DNA of 34,980 nt from contig NZ_SDDV01000016.1 of NCBI RefSeq assembly GCF_014773545.1, positions 1 to 34,980 on the forward strand, in the 5' to 3' direction. The stretch is from Hydrogenophaga sp. (lineage in GTDB: Bacteria; Pseudomonadota; Gammaproteobacteria; Burkholderiales; Burkholderiaceae_C). Below, piece after piece: positions 26,669 through 33,993 of the stretch. The position numbers were made by a program, and so were the translations under genes. The notes below the pieces were generated by a model. The model did no database searches, was not told the DNA's origin, and was given only the letters and a program-made list of their open reading frames with translations. The stretch's first letter is position 1. Every line of letters starts with the position of its first letter.

Positions 26669-27664
26669 ATGACATCCCAGAGCAGCCGCGCCGTGCGCAT
26701 TCACGCCCACGGCGGGCCCGAACAATTACAAATAGAGACCGTTGCGGTCGGCGAGCCCGGTGCGGGCGAGTTGCGCATTCGCCACCACGCGATCGGTCTG
26801 AATTTCATCGACATCTACCAGCGCAGCGGCCTGTACCCGCTGCCGCTGCCGCTGACGCTGGGCATGGAAGCTGCCGGCGTGGTCGAGGCGCTTGGCCCGG
26901 GCGTGACGCACCTGCAGGTGGGCGATCGGGTGGCCTATGCCGCCAACCCGCCCGGCAGTTATTGCGATCTGCGCGTGATGCCGGCCATGAACGTCTGCCG
27001 CCTGCCCGACGGCATAGCTTTCGACAGCGGCGCGGCGATGATGCTCAAGGGCTTGACGGTGCAGTATCTGCTGAAAAAATGCCGCCCGGTGCAGGGTCTG
27101 GAACCGGGTGACTGGGTGCTGTTTCATGCCGCCGCCGGCGGCGTCGGCCTGATCGCCTGCCAATGGGCGCGCGCCCTCGGCCTGCGGCTGATCGGTAGCG
27201 CCGGTTCGGACGAAAAATGTGCGCTGGCACTGGCCAACGGCGCCGAATTCTGTATCAACTACCGGCGCGAAGACTTCGCCGCGCGGGTCAAAGACATCAC
27301 CGGCGGCCAGGGCGTCAAGGTGGTCTACGACTCGGTCGGCAAAGACACCTGGGACGGCTCGCTGGACTGCCTGCGGCCGTTTGGCCTGCTGGTCAGCTTT
27401 GGCAACGCCAGCGGCGCGGTGCCGCCGTTTGCGCCCGGCCTGCTCGGCGCCAAAGGTTCGCTGTATCTGACGCGCCAAACCCTGTTCACCCACATCAGCA
27501 GCCGCGCCAATACCCAGGCCATGGCCGACGATTTGTTTGCGGTGGTCACGAACGGGCAGGTGAAAATCCACATCGGCCAGCGCTTTGCCCTCAGCGATGT
27601 GCAGGCCGCGCAGCGCAGCCTGGAGGCGCGCTCGACCACCGGCTGCACGGTGTTGTTGCCCTGA
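26669..27664 (+). CDS. Quinone oxidoreductase, zinc-free medium-chain dehydrogenase family
   Basis: The 331-residue protein is an NADPH:quinone reductase of the Qor type. NFIDIYQRSGLYPLPLPLTLGMEAAGVV is the QOR family signature region. AAAGGVGLIACQWARALGLRLIGSA is the nucleotide-binding fold, and YDSVGKDTWDGSLDCLRPFGLLVSFG is conserved. It lacks the zinc ligands of alcohol dehydrogenases. An AGGAG ribosome binding site (26659-26663) lies five nt before ATG 26669, which decides the start over ATG 26651. It is convergent with the CYTH-CHAD gene, 78 nt away. Cytoplasmic. Confidence 0.92.
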   Translation: MTSQSSRAVRIHAHGGPEQLQIETVAVGEPGAGELRIRHHAIGLNFIDIYQRSGLYPLPLPLTLGMEAAGVVEALGPGVTHLQVGDRVAYAANPPGSYCDLRVMPAMNVCRLPDGIAFDSGAAMMLKGLTVQYLLKKCRPVQGLEPGDWVLFHAAAGGVGLIACQWARALGLRLIGSAGSDEKCALALANGAEFCINYRREDFAARVKDITGGQGVKVVYDSVGKDTWDGSLDCLRPFGLLVSFGNASGAVPPFAPGLLGAKGSLYLTRQTLFTHISSRANTQAMADDLFAVVTNGQVKIHIGQRFALSDVQAAQRSLEARSTTGCTVLLP

Positions 27665-27742
27665 ACGGTGCGCCGCCTCAGCCGATGCCGCCCTGGCGCG
27701 CAACCCGCTCGCGATCCACCCCGACCGAGCCGCCGCTTCCCC

Positions 27743-29272
27743 TCAGTCCCACGGCAGCGGGCTTTGCGCAAGCTGGCGCTCGAGCGCGGGCAGCTCGAGC
27801 AAACCTTGCTCGAGCCGGGCTTGCAGCAACTCGTGCAGCGCTGCCGCGGCCGGCAAGGGGCACTCGTCCAGCAGCGCCTGCGCGGTGCTGATGTCGTTGA
27901 GCCGGCCCAGCAGCTCCTGAGCGCCGGCCAGTGCTGCCGTGCTGAGTTCGGTCTGTTTGGGCGGCAACAGGCTGGAGAGAAATTCCTGCGCGTAGCGCAG
28001 TTGCTTGAGCTTCAGACGCAGTTCGTGCCGCCCCTGCGGCCCCAGTTGGCTCGCTTCTTTGGCCGCGCGGCGCAAGCGCTGGTGGCGCAGCGCCAGTTGC
28101 TCGCGCGCCCAGTGCGCCAGCGCCAGCGGCTTCTTGGTCTTGCGCTGCTGCAGGCTCAGCACCGCGTGCATGAAGGCCAGCAGCCGCAGCGCCTGCGCGC
28201 TGCTGGCGAGTTCATCGCTGCTGCGCTGGGCGGCGGCGCGGCGCTGGCGCTCGGCCCATTGCGCGACCGATTCGATTTCGAGCGGCGCGCTGGCGCCCTG
28301 CAAGCCGGGCAGGCACTCGGTGGCGAACACGTCCCAGTTGCGCTGCTCGCCCAGCAAGCTGGCCAGGTGTTTCCATTGCAGCGACCAGTGCAGCACGAAG
28401 CGCCGCGGCAGCTCGGGGCCAAACAAGCGCAGGCCGCTGCGCAGCCGCCGCAGCGCCACCCGCGCCTGGTGTGCAAATTCGGGTGGCGGCAGCGGGTCGC
28501 TGGCCTGGTTCAGCAGCAGGCCGGCGCTGTTGGCCTGCAGATGCGACAGGCATTCCAGCGCCGCGCTGCAAAAGGCTTGCAGCGGCGTTTGCTCGGGGCT
28601 GAGTTGCAGCGCCCGGGCCTTGAGCGGCTTGAGCACGCTGGACTGATACAGCGCGTAGCCGCGCTCGGCCTTGCTGCGCTCGATCGGATGCAGGCGCAGG
28701 CCGCTGCGCGCCTGGCCCTGCGGCCCGAGCGCCAGCGTGTGCGCCAGATCGACCAAGGCCGCCGCCGGGCCGCCAAGCAATTCGAGCTCGAGCTCGAGAA
28801 TGGGCTGGCGCCGCTCAGCAGGGGCTGCACCGGTGACGATGAAACCCTGATCCAACGCCAATTCAATCTGGGCACCACCGTAGGACAGCAACCAGCACCG
28901 GCGCTTGAAGTCGGTGCGAAACACCGGCACCAGTTGCCAGGCCAGGCGCGTGAGCTGCTGCGCCAGTTCGGCGTCGTCCACCAACGCGGCAAAATCGAAC
29001 TGGCCCGGGGTGGTCGGTGCTTCCCATTCGCCGCGCTGACTCAGGCCGGCGCTGCTGCTGCCCGCGGTCTTGACGGTCAGCAGCGTGCGCTCGCCGTTCT
29101 GCCGCTCGCGCACCGCCAGCCGCTGCTGCAACAGCGCCAGCGCGGGCGTGTCGAAGTAGGTGTTTTGCAACTCCTCAAGCCGGTGCACGTGCGCCAGCAG
29201 CAAGGGGTGCGCCAACAAGCCGTCCAGGTCATCCGGATGCAGTGCCAGCTTGAGTTCGATTTCCTGCGCCAT
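27743..29272 (-). CDS. CYTH-CHAD domain protein (putative inorganic triphosphatase)
   Basis: The 509-residue protein begins MAQEIELKLALHP, with the EIELK (4-8) form of the CYTH ExExK motif. The CYTH barrel runs to about residue 200 (RLAVRERQNGERTLLTVKT, ELELELLGG). A C-terminal CHAD domain follows from about 235, with HQARVALRRLRSGLRLF and LRLKLKQLRYAQEF, whose conserved basic helices bind polyphosphate. E. coli YgiF has the same pairing and hydrolyses tripolyphosphate. The ATG at 29272 fits the CYTH start; a longer open frame to 30010 is an htpG shadow. Divergent from htpG. Confidence 0.9.
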   Translation of the reverse strand: MAQEIELKLALHPDDLDGLLAHPLLLAHVHRLEELQNTYFDTPALALLQQRLAVRERQNGERTLLTVKTAGSSSAGLSQRGEWEAPTTPGQFDFAALVDDAELAQQLTRLAWQLVPVFRTDFKRRCWLLSYGGAQIELALDQGFIVTGAAPAERRQPILELELELLGGPAAALVDLAHTLALGPQGQARSGLRLHPIERSKAERGYALYQSSVLKPLKARALQLSPEQTPLQAFCSAALECLSHLQANSAGLLLNQASDPLPPPEFAHQARVALRRLRSGLRLFGPELPRRFVLHWSLQWKHLASLLGEQRNWDVFATECLPGLQGASAPLEIESVAQWAERQRRAAAQRSSDELASSAQALRLLAFMHAVLSLQQRKTKKPLALAHWAREQLALRHQRLRRAAKEASQLGPQGRHELRLKLKQLRYAQEFLSSLLPPKQTELSTAALAGAQELLGRLNDISTAQALLDECPLPAAAALHELLQARLEQGLLELPALERQLAQSPLPWD

Positions 29273-29378
29273 ATTGCAACACTCCAGGGTTAGGGTTAGC
29301 GGGCAACGCGCCCAGTATGCCAGCAGAATGTGTAACCGCGGCCCCCTATTGCCAGCAACGCCCGGCTGCGCAATTTCG

Positions 29379-29384
29379 CATAAT
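29379..29384 (+). promoter_or_regulatory. Possible -10 element for htpG
   Basis: CATAAT lies 59 nt before the htpG ATG. No good -35 is at a standard distance, and no sigma-32 type pattern is clear. The same GCATAATC wording occurs upstream of lolC. Confidence 0.25.
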
Positions 29385-29443
29385 CGGCGTTCTCGTTCGC
29401 TCCGTCCAGGGGCGTTTTTTGGCTTTTCACACCCGCTGCATCC

Positions 29444-31393
29444 ATGAGCAAACAAACCCTCTCGTTTCAAACCGAAGTCTCGCAACTGCTGCACCTGGTC
29501 ACGCACTCGCTCTACTCCAACCCCGACATTTTTCTGCGCGAACTGGTCTCCAACGCCTCTGATGCCTGCGACAAGCTGCGCTTTGAAGCGCTCAACGACG
29601 CCGCGCTGTTCGAGGACGAACCCAAGCTGGCGGTGCGCGTGTCGTTCGACCCAGCCGCCCGCACCATCACCATCAGCGACAACGGCATCGGCATGAGCCT
29701 GGCCGAGGCGGTCGAGCACCTGGGCACGATTGCCAAGAGCGGCACCAAGGACTTCATGCAGCGCCTCTCGGGCGACCAAAAGCAGGCGGCGCAACTGATA
29801 GGCCAGTTCGGCGTCGGTTTTTACTCGGGCTTCATCGTCGCCGACCTGATCACGGTCGAGTCGCGCCGTGCCGGTCTGCCCGCTGCCGAAGGCGTGCGCT
29901 GGGTGAGCGCGGGCACCGGCGCGTTTGACGTCGAACCGATCGAGCGCGCCGCTCGCGGCACCCGCGTCACGCTGCACCTCAAGGCCGACAAATCGGAGTA
30001 CCTGAGCCACTGGAAACTCAAGTCCATCATCGGCAAATACTCAGACCACATCAGCCTGCCGGTGCTGATGCAAAAAGAAGAGTGGGACGCCGAGAAAAAC
30101 GAGTACGTGCAGCAACAGGACTGGGAGGCCGTCAACTCAGCCAACGCGCTGTGGGCGCGGCCGAAAAAAGATCTCGACGACCAGCAGTACATCGATTTCT
30201 TTCTCAACAGCGGCTACGACAGCCAGCCGCCGCTGGCCTGGAGCCACAACCGCGTCGAGGGCAGCACCGAGTACACGCAGTTGCTCTACATCCCGGCTCA
30301 GGCCCCGCACGACCTGTGGAACCGCGAACGCAAAGCCGGCATCAAGCTCTACGTGCGGCGCGTCTTCATCATGGATGAAGCCGAGGCGCTGCTGCCGTCG
30401 TACCTGCGCTGGGTCAAGGGCGTGGTTGACTCGGCTGACCTGCCGCTCAACGTCAGCCGCGAGCTGTTGCAAGAAAGCCGTGACGTCAAAGCCATTCGCG
30501 AAGGCAACACGCGCCGCGTGCTGGGCATGCTGGAAGACCTGGCCAAGAAAGACCACCCTGCCGCCGCCCGCACCGAGGCCGAAGCAAAAGCCGAGGGTGC
30601 AGCACCCGAAACTGACCCGGATGCAGGCGCAGGCGTCGGCAAATACGCGGCCTTTTATGCGCAATTCGGCGCCGTGCTCAAGGAGGGTCTGGGTGAAGAT
30701 TTTTCCAACCGGGAAAAAATCGCCCGCCTGCTGCGCTTTGCCAGCACCAGCAGCGCCAGCGTCAGCGTCGGCTTTGCCGACTACAAAGCGCGCATGAAGG
30801 CCGGTCAAAAGGCCATTTACTACATCACCGCCGACCACCTGGCCGCCGCCAACAGCAGTCCACAACTCGAGCTGTTCCGCAAAAAAGGCATCGAGGTGCT
30901 GCTGCTGACCGACCGTGTCGACGAATGGGCGCTGTCGCACCTGCACGAGTTCGACGCCACCCCGCTGCAAAGCGTGGCCAAGGGCGCGATCGACCTGGGC
31001 GACTTGCAAGACGAGGCGGAAAAGCAAGCCGCCGAACAGGCCGCGCAGACCTTCAAGCCGGTGCTCGAGCGGCTGAAAGAATGCCTGAAAGAAAAGGCGC
31101 AGGACGTGCGTGTGACCACCCGGCTGGTCGATTCACCGGCCTGTCTGGTGGCGACAGACCAGGGCATGAGCACGCAACTGGCGCGCTTGCTCAAACAGGC
31201 CGGTCAGCAAGCACCCGATGCCAAGCCGATCCTGGAAGTCAACCCGGCGCATGCGCTGGTGCAAAAACTCGAAGGCAGCGTCCACTTTGACGAACTGGCG
31301 CACATCTTGTTTGACCAGGCACTGCTGGCTGAAGGCGGCCTGCCCGACGACCCAGCAGCCTACGTCAAGCGCGTCAACGCGCTGCTGGTCTGA
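29444..31393 (+). CDS. htpG: Hsp90-family chaperone HtpG
   Basis: This 649-residue cytosolic ATP-dependent chaperone has the N-terminal GHKL ATPase domain: [41 protein letters not shown] and [16 protein letters not shown]. The middle domain has [28 protein letters not shown] and [11 protein letters not shown]. The C-terminal dimerisation domain ends at VKRVNALLV. An Ala/Glu-rich insertion near residues 370-395 ([20 protein letters not shown]) is longer than in E. coli. There is no strong Shine-Dalgarno before the ATG. It stands alone between divergent CYTH-CHAD and the convergent PEP-CTERM gene. Confidence 0.97.
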   Translation: MSKQTLSFQTEVSQLLHLVTHSLYSNPDIFLRELVSNASDACDKLRFEALNDAALFEDEPKLAVRVSFDPAARTITISDNGIGMSLAEAVEHLGTIAKSGTKDFMQRLSGDQKQAAQLIGQFGVGFYSGFIVADLITVESRRAGLPAAEGVRWVSAGTGAFDVEPIERAARGTRVTLHLKADKSEYLSHWKLKSIIGKYSDHISLPVLMQKEEWDAEKNEYVQQQDWEAVNSANALWARPKKDLDDQQYIDFFLNSGYDSQPPLAWSHNRVEGSTEYTQLLYIPAQAPHDLWNRERKAGIKLYVRRVFIMDEAEALLPSYLRWVKGVVDSADLPLNVSRELLQESRDVKAIREGNTRRVLGMLEDLAKKDHPAAARTEAEAKAEGAAPETDPDAGAGVGKYAAFYAQFGAVLKEGLGEDFSNREKIARLLRFASTSSASVSVGFADYKARMKAGQKAIYYITADHLAAANSSPQLELFRKKGIEVLLLTDRVDEWALSHLHEFDATPLQSVAKGAIDLGDLQDEAEKQAAEQAAQTFKPVLERLKECLKEKAQDVRVTTRLVDSPACLVATDQGMSTQLARLLKQAGQQAPDAKPILEVNPAHALVQKLEGSVHFDELAHILFDQALLAEGGLPDDPAAYVKRVNALLV

Positions 31394-31423
31394 TCCGGCG
31401 GCCGCTCCCCGACAGCCAAGACC

Positions 31424-31457
31424 AAAAAAAGGGCCGACCCCGAATCGGGATCGGCCC
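31424..31457 (-). terminator. Rho-independent terminator of the PEP-CTERM gene
   Basis: On the minus strand a 12-bp stem with one mismatch (31457-31446 with 31442-31431) closes a 3-nt loop and is followed directly by seven T (31430-31424). It lies 23 nt past the stop of the PEP-CTERM gene. On the plus strand the hairpin is not followed by T, so it is built for the minus-strand gene, not for htpG. Confidence 0.85.
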
Positions 31458-31480
31458 TGCGACGCTGATGCGCCGCTGCT

Positions 31481-32221
31481 TCAGGCCTTTTGCGACCGGT
31501 TGCTGCGCCGGCGTGCCAGCCCAATGCCGGCCAAACCCACACCCAACAGAGCCAGCACCCCCGGCTCTGGAACCTGGTGCGTCAGAAGATCTTGGTAGTT
31601 GTCCCTGTTGACCTTGTCCGACAAAGCGACCAGGCGCAGCTCTTTCGGACCCGTGCCGTCCAGGCTGTTCAACCAGCTCTGCGCGATGGAATGAACCGCC
31701 CCGCCACTGGTCAGGATGAAGGCGCCGGTAGCGAGGTTTTTGTCGGTGCTGCCCCAAGCCAGCTCCCAGACCGCGACCTGGAAGGCGGCGGCGGTGTTGT
31801 CGTTGTTGATCGAGCCGAAATGACGACCCCAGAGCTCGCTGATGGCATTGCTGGCTGCGCCAAAACCCGCGCCAGCCAGGCTGTTGACGGTGTAGGGGTT
31901 GTCAAACGGTGCCACCAGCACGTGAGGCTCCAAGCAAAAGCTCAGAAATTGCTGCCAACTGGTGGGCACGCTGGGCGCCACATGGCGGCGATCGAGCACA
32001 AACATACCGGCCTGGGTGCTGATTTCGCTGCCGCCGTTGAGTCGGTAGCGGACATCCGCAAACAGCCCGTTGGGGTCGCCGAGAGCCGGCGACGGCGTGT
32101 ACAGACCGCCCGCCAAGTCTCTGACCTCGACCTTGTCGCCCAACAGCAGGGGGGCGGCGTGCAACTGGGATACTCCGGCCAGACTGATCAGCGCCGCAGC
32201 GGCGAAGCATGGAAGTTTCAT
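31481..32221 (-). CDS. PEP-CTERM sorted exported protein with thioester-domain-like Cys/Gln motifs
   Basis: The 246-residue protein has a signal peptide (about 1-22, ending LHA). It also has a C-terminal PEP-CTERM signal: VPEP (217-220), a hydrophobic stretch (GVLALLGVGLAGIGLA) and RRRSNR. PEP-CTERM proteins are processed by an exosortase and sent to the cell surface or matrix. The mature protein has one cysteine, C96, in FLSFCLEP. Q148 lies in AFQVAVWELAW. In Gram-positive thioester domains the Cys and Gln of [YFL]C(hydrophobic)(acidic) and (hydrophobic)QxxxW motifs form an internal Cys-Gln thioester; the match here is by motif only. An AAAGGA ribosome binding site (32235-32230) precedes the ATG by eight nt. 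It is a single-gene unit with its own sigma-54 promoter and terminator. Confidence 0.88.
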   Translation of the reverse strand: MKLPCFAAAALISLAGVSQLHAAPLLLGDKVEVRDLAGGLYTPSPALGDPNGLFADVRYRLNGGSEISTQAGMFVLDRRHVAPSVPTSWQQFLSFCLEPHVLVAPFDNPYTVNSLAGAGFGAASNAISELWGRHFGSINNDNTAAAFQVAVWELAWGSTDKNLATGAFILTSGGAVHSIAQSWLNSLDGTGPKELRLVALSDKVNRDNYQDLLTHQVPEPGVLALLGVGLAGIGLARRRSNRSQKA

Positions 32222-32266
32222 GATGGGATTCCTTTGGAGAGTTGATGAGTGGGAGCGCTCTTCTTA

Positions 32267-32282
32267 TGCAAGCACCGTGCCA
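32267..32282 (-). promoter_or_regulatory. Sigma-54 (RpoN) -24/-12 promoter
   Basis: The minus strand reads TGGCACGGTGCTTGCA, matching the sigma-54 consensus TGGCAC-N5-TTGCA at every fixed base. Transcription would start near 32256, about 35 nt before the PEP-CTERM ATG. Sigma-54 control implies an enhancer-binding ATPase activator. Confidence 0.88.
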
Positions 32283-32300
32283 GAAAAATAAATCATTCAA

Positions 32301-32313
32301 AATCAACAAGTTG
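32301..32313. promoter_or_regulatory. IHF binding site (consensus match)
   Basis: AATCAACAAGTTG fits the IHF core consensus WATCAA-N4-TTR exactly and lies in an A-rich stretch. It sits between the -24 element and the nearest 17-bp box, the usual place for the IHF bend that brings an upstream activator to sigma-54 polymerase. Confidence 0.6.
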
Positions 32314-32364
32314 GCTAACCATCTGGCAATACTCATGAAAACCGGCGGGGCCAGCAGAGCCATT

Positions 32365-32381
32365 TGACAAATTTCCCGACA
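32365..32381. promoter_or_regulatory. 17-bp putative activator box A (upstream activating site)
   Basis: TGACAAATTTCCCGACA (plus strand) is related to box B at 13 of 17 positions and has partial TGWC...GACA dyad symmetry. Its centre is about 105 nt upstream of the -12 element, a normal distance for a sigma-54 activator. PEP-CTERM genes are known to be linked with PrsK/PrsR-type regulators; assignment to PrsR is inferred. Confidence 0.6.
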
Positions 32382-32522
32382 GCCGCTGGCTCGGTCGCTG
32401 CGATGGCGGCACCGGCACGGAAAAAAATGTATCCATTCGATAAAAATCGGGCAAAACCTTGCTTTTCTCCGGCACCGCAGGGCAATGCAGATCGGCCTCA
32501 TCGAAAGCGGCGCAGAAAAATC

Positions 32523-32539
32523 TGTCAAATCATCCGACA
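32523..32539. promoter_or_regulatory. 17-bp putative activator box B (upstream activating site)
   Basis: TGTCAAATCATCCGACA (plus strand) has TGTC and GACA ends in dyad symmetry. Its centre is 158 bp from that of box A, about 15 turns of DNA, so both boxes face the same side of the helix. It lies about 263 nt from the -12 element. Confidence 0.55.
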
Positions 32540-32618
32540 AGACCGCATTCAAGTCACACGAAAAAACTCAAGCAGTCTGCACACTTGATTCAAAAGTATG
32601 CGGGAAATCGAATTTTTT

Positions 32619-32651
32619 AAAACTGCGCCGCCACGCTCACCGGCTCGGCAG
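32619..32651 (-). terminator. Weak terminator-like hairpin after srkA
   Basis: On the minus strand CTGCCGAGCC (32651-32642) pairs imperfectly with GGCGGCGCAG (32632-32623), seven of ten pairs, followed by only four T (32622-32619). It lies 28 nt past the srkA stop. Confidence 0.3.
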
Positions 32652-32678
32652 AGTCCGATCGATCCATCCCGGGACCGC

Positions 32679-33713
32679 TCAAACCTGCAGCGGCGGCGAC
32701 TGCATGGCCTCGATCTGCTCGTGCAAGAGATCGACCTGGGTGGCCCAGTAATCGCGGCTGCCAAACCAGGGAAAGTTGATCGGAAACGCCGGGTCGTCCC
32801 AGCGCCGCGCCAGCCAGGCGCTGTAGTGGATCAGGCGCAGCGTGCGCAGCGGCTCGATCAGCGCCAGCTCACGCCGGTCGAACGGGCGCAACTGCTCGTA
32901 GCCGTCGATCAGCGCGCCCAGTTGGCGCGTTTGCTGGCGGCGTTCGCCGGCCAGCAGCAGCCACAGGTCTTGCACCGCCGGCGCGCTGCGCGCGTCGTCG
33001 AGGTCGACGAAATGCGGCCCGGCGCCAGGCTGACCGTGCGGCGTCCAGAGTATGTTGCCGGGGTGGCAGTCGCCGTGCAGGCGAATGCGCGCGATATCCG
33101 CCAGGGTCGTCGGCGTGCCGCTGCGCAGCACCGGCTGCGCCTCGATCAAGGCCAGCGCCTGTTCCAGCGCGCTGGCCCAGGCTTGGCGCAGCTCGGGCGC
33201 TACCGCGCGGTGCGCCAGCAGCCAAGCGCGCGGTTCGCGCCCGAAGCCGCTGGCGTCCAGCGCCGGACGGTGAACAAAGGGCCGCGCCGCGCCTACGGTG
33301 TGCAGCCGCGCCAGCAAACGGCCAATCCATTGCAGCACCTCGAGGTCGTCCAGCTCGGGGCGACGCCCGCCGCGGCAAGGGCTGATGGAAAAAGCAAAAC
33401 CCGCGCCGTGGTGCAAGGTCTGGCCGCGCAGCCGCAGGGGCGGCACGACAGGCAAATCGGCCGCCGCCAATTCGGCGGCAAACTGGTGTTCTTCGTCAAT
33501 TTGCGCGTCGCTCCAGCGTCCCGGCCGGTAGAACTTGAGCACCACCTGCCGCAGCCCGTCAAACGCCGGCTCCAGGTAGGCCAGGTAGACCCGGTTTTCA
33601 TAGCTGTTGAGCGCGCATATGCGCCCGTCGCCAGACAAACCGACCTGCTCCAGCGCGTCTTGCACCACGTCGGGCGTGAGGGTGGCAAAAGGGTGCAGAC
33701 GGGCTGTGCTCAT
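32679..33713 (-). CDS. srkA: Stress response kinase SrkA (YihE/RdoA family)
   Basis: The 344-residue protein kinase of the aminoglycoside-phosphotransferase fold protects cells from stress-induced death in E. coli. LNSYENRVYLA (35-45) forms the nucleotide loop, and VVLKFYRPGRW has the ATP-binding lysine. RLHGDCHPGNILW has the catalytic HGD (213-215) and Asn220, and FVDLDDARSAPAVQDLW has the metal-binding DLDD (237-240). ATG 33713 gives the usual N-terminus (PFATLTPDVVQDALE); the open frame extends to 33770. Divergent from the YheT-type hydrolase. Confidence 0.93.
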   Translation of the reverse strand: MSTARLHPFATLTPDVVQDALEQVGLSGDGRICALNSYENRVYLAYLEPAFDGLRQVVLKFYRPGRWSDAQIDEEHQFAAELAAADLPVVPPLRLRGQTLHHGAGFAFSISPCRGGRRPELDDLEVLQWIGRLLARLHTVGAARPFVHRPALDASGFGREPRAWLLAHRAVAPELRQAWASALEQALALIEAQPVLRSGTPTTLADIARIRLHGDCHPGNILWTPHGQPGAGPHFVDLDDARSAPAVQDLWLLLAGERRQQTRQLGALIDGYEQLRPFDRRELALIEPLRTLRLIHYSAWLARRWDDPAFPINFPWFGSRDYWATQVDLLHEQIEAMQSPPLQV

Positions 33714-33783
33714 GGCCGATTGTCGCCGCTGCCACGCCGGCGTCATCGAGACCCGACCCGGCCAACCCACTCCAAACAGAGCC

Positions 33784-33789
33784 TACAAT
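33784..33789 (+). promoter_or_regulatory. Possible -10 element upstream of the small ORF and hydrolase
   Basis: TACAAT is the best -10 match in the srkA-hydrolase spacer. It lies 72 nt before the small ORF. A clear -35 is missing. Confidence 0.3.
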
Positions 33790-33812
33790 TTGCGCCTGCG
33801 CTGCGCTGGCAA

Positions 33813-33841
33813 GGTCCGGTGCGCGGCTCGCACACCGGACC
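33813..33841 (+). other. Perfect 9-bp hairpin in the leader of the small ORF / hydrolase unit
   Basis: GGTCCGGTG (33813-33821) and CACCGGACC (33833-33841) pair perfectly around an 11-nt loop. It stands between the possible -10 and the small ORF and is followed by CTGACCTTTTA. The short T-run makes it a weak terminator at best; an attenuator or protein-binding site is possible. Confidence 0.5.
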
Positions 33842-33861
33842 CCTGACCTTTTATCCCGCTC

Positions 33862-33993
33862 ATGCCAAACACCCCCTCTCGCGGGCCGCCAAAACGCGCA
33901 CACCCCGGCGCGACCTACCCGCGCGGGACGAAGGCGCCTACAGGGGCGACCGGTTTGTCCGGCCACTCAAGCCGGATTGAGCGGCCCAGATGA
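33862..33993 (+). CDS. Possible 43-residue small protein, coupled to the hydrolase
   Basis: ATG at 33862 opens a 43-codon frame, MPNTPSRGPPKRAHPGATYP and onward, ending RIERPR. The stop TGA (33991-33993) overlaps the hydrolase ATG (33990) as ATGA. The product is basic and rich in Pro, Gly and Arg, with no membrane segment and no domain I recognise. No clear ribosome binding site precedes it. It may be a leader peptide that couples translation to the hydrolase, or a chance frame in GC-rich DNA. Confidence 0.35.
   Translation: MPNTPSRGPPKRAHPGATYPRGTKAPTGATGLSGHSSRIERPR

Larger units (their letters stand above)
32222..32678 (-). other. 457-nt regulatory region of the PEP-CTERM gene
   Basis: This spacer is richer in AT than the rest of the window and holds no credible gene. 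Read toward the PEP-CTERM gene (minus) it contains a possible srkA terminator, a 17-bp box at 32539-32523, a related box at 32381-32365, an IHF-type site at 32313-32301, a sigma-54 promoter at 32282-32267 and the ribosome binding site at 32235-32230. Confidence 0.8.

Noticed and set aside
29285..29300. GGGTTAGGGTTAG, telomere-like repeat
   Set aside because: Only two units, in a short divergent spacer; chance similarity.
27743..30010. Longer 755-residue version of the CYTH-CHAD protein
   Set aside because: The added N-terminus is antisense to htpG and lacks any domain; the ExExK motif lies right after the ATG at 29272.
31431..31457. Hairpin as a terminator for htpG
   Set aside because: On the plus strand it is followed by TGCGACG, not T residues; it serves the minus-strand gene.
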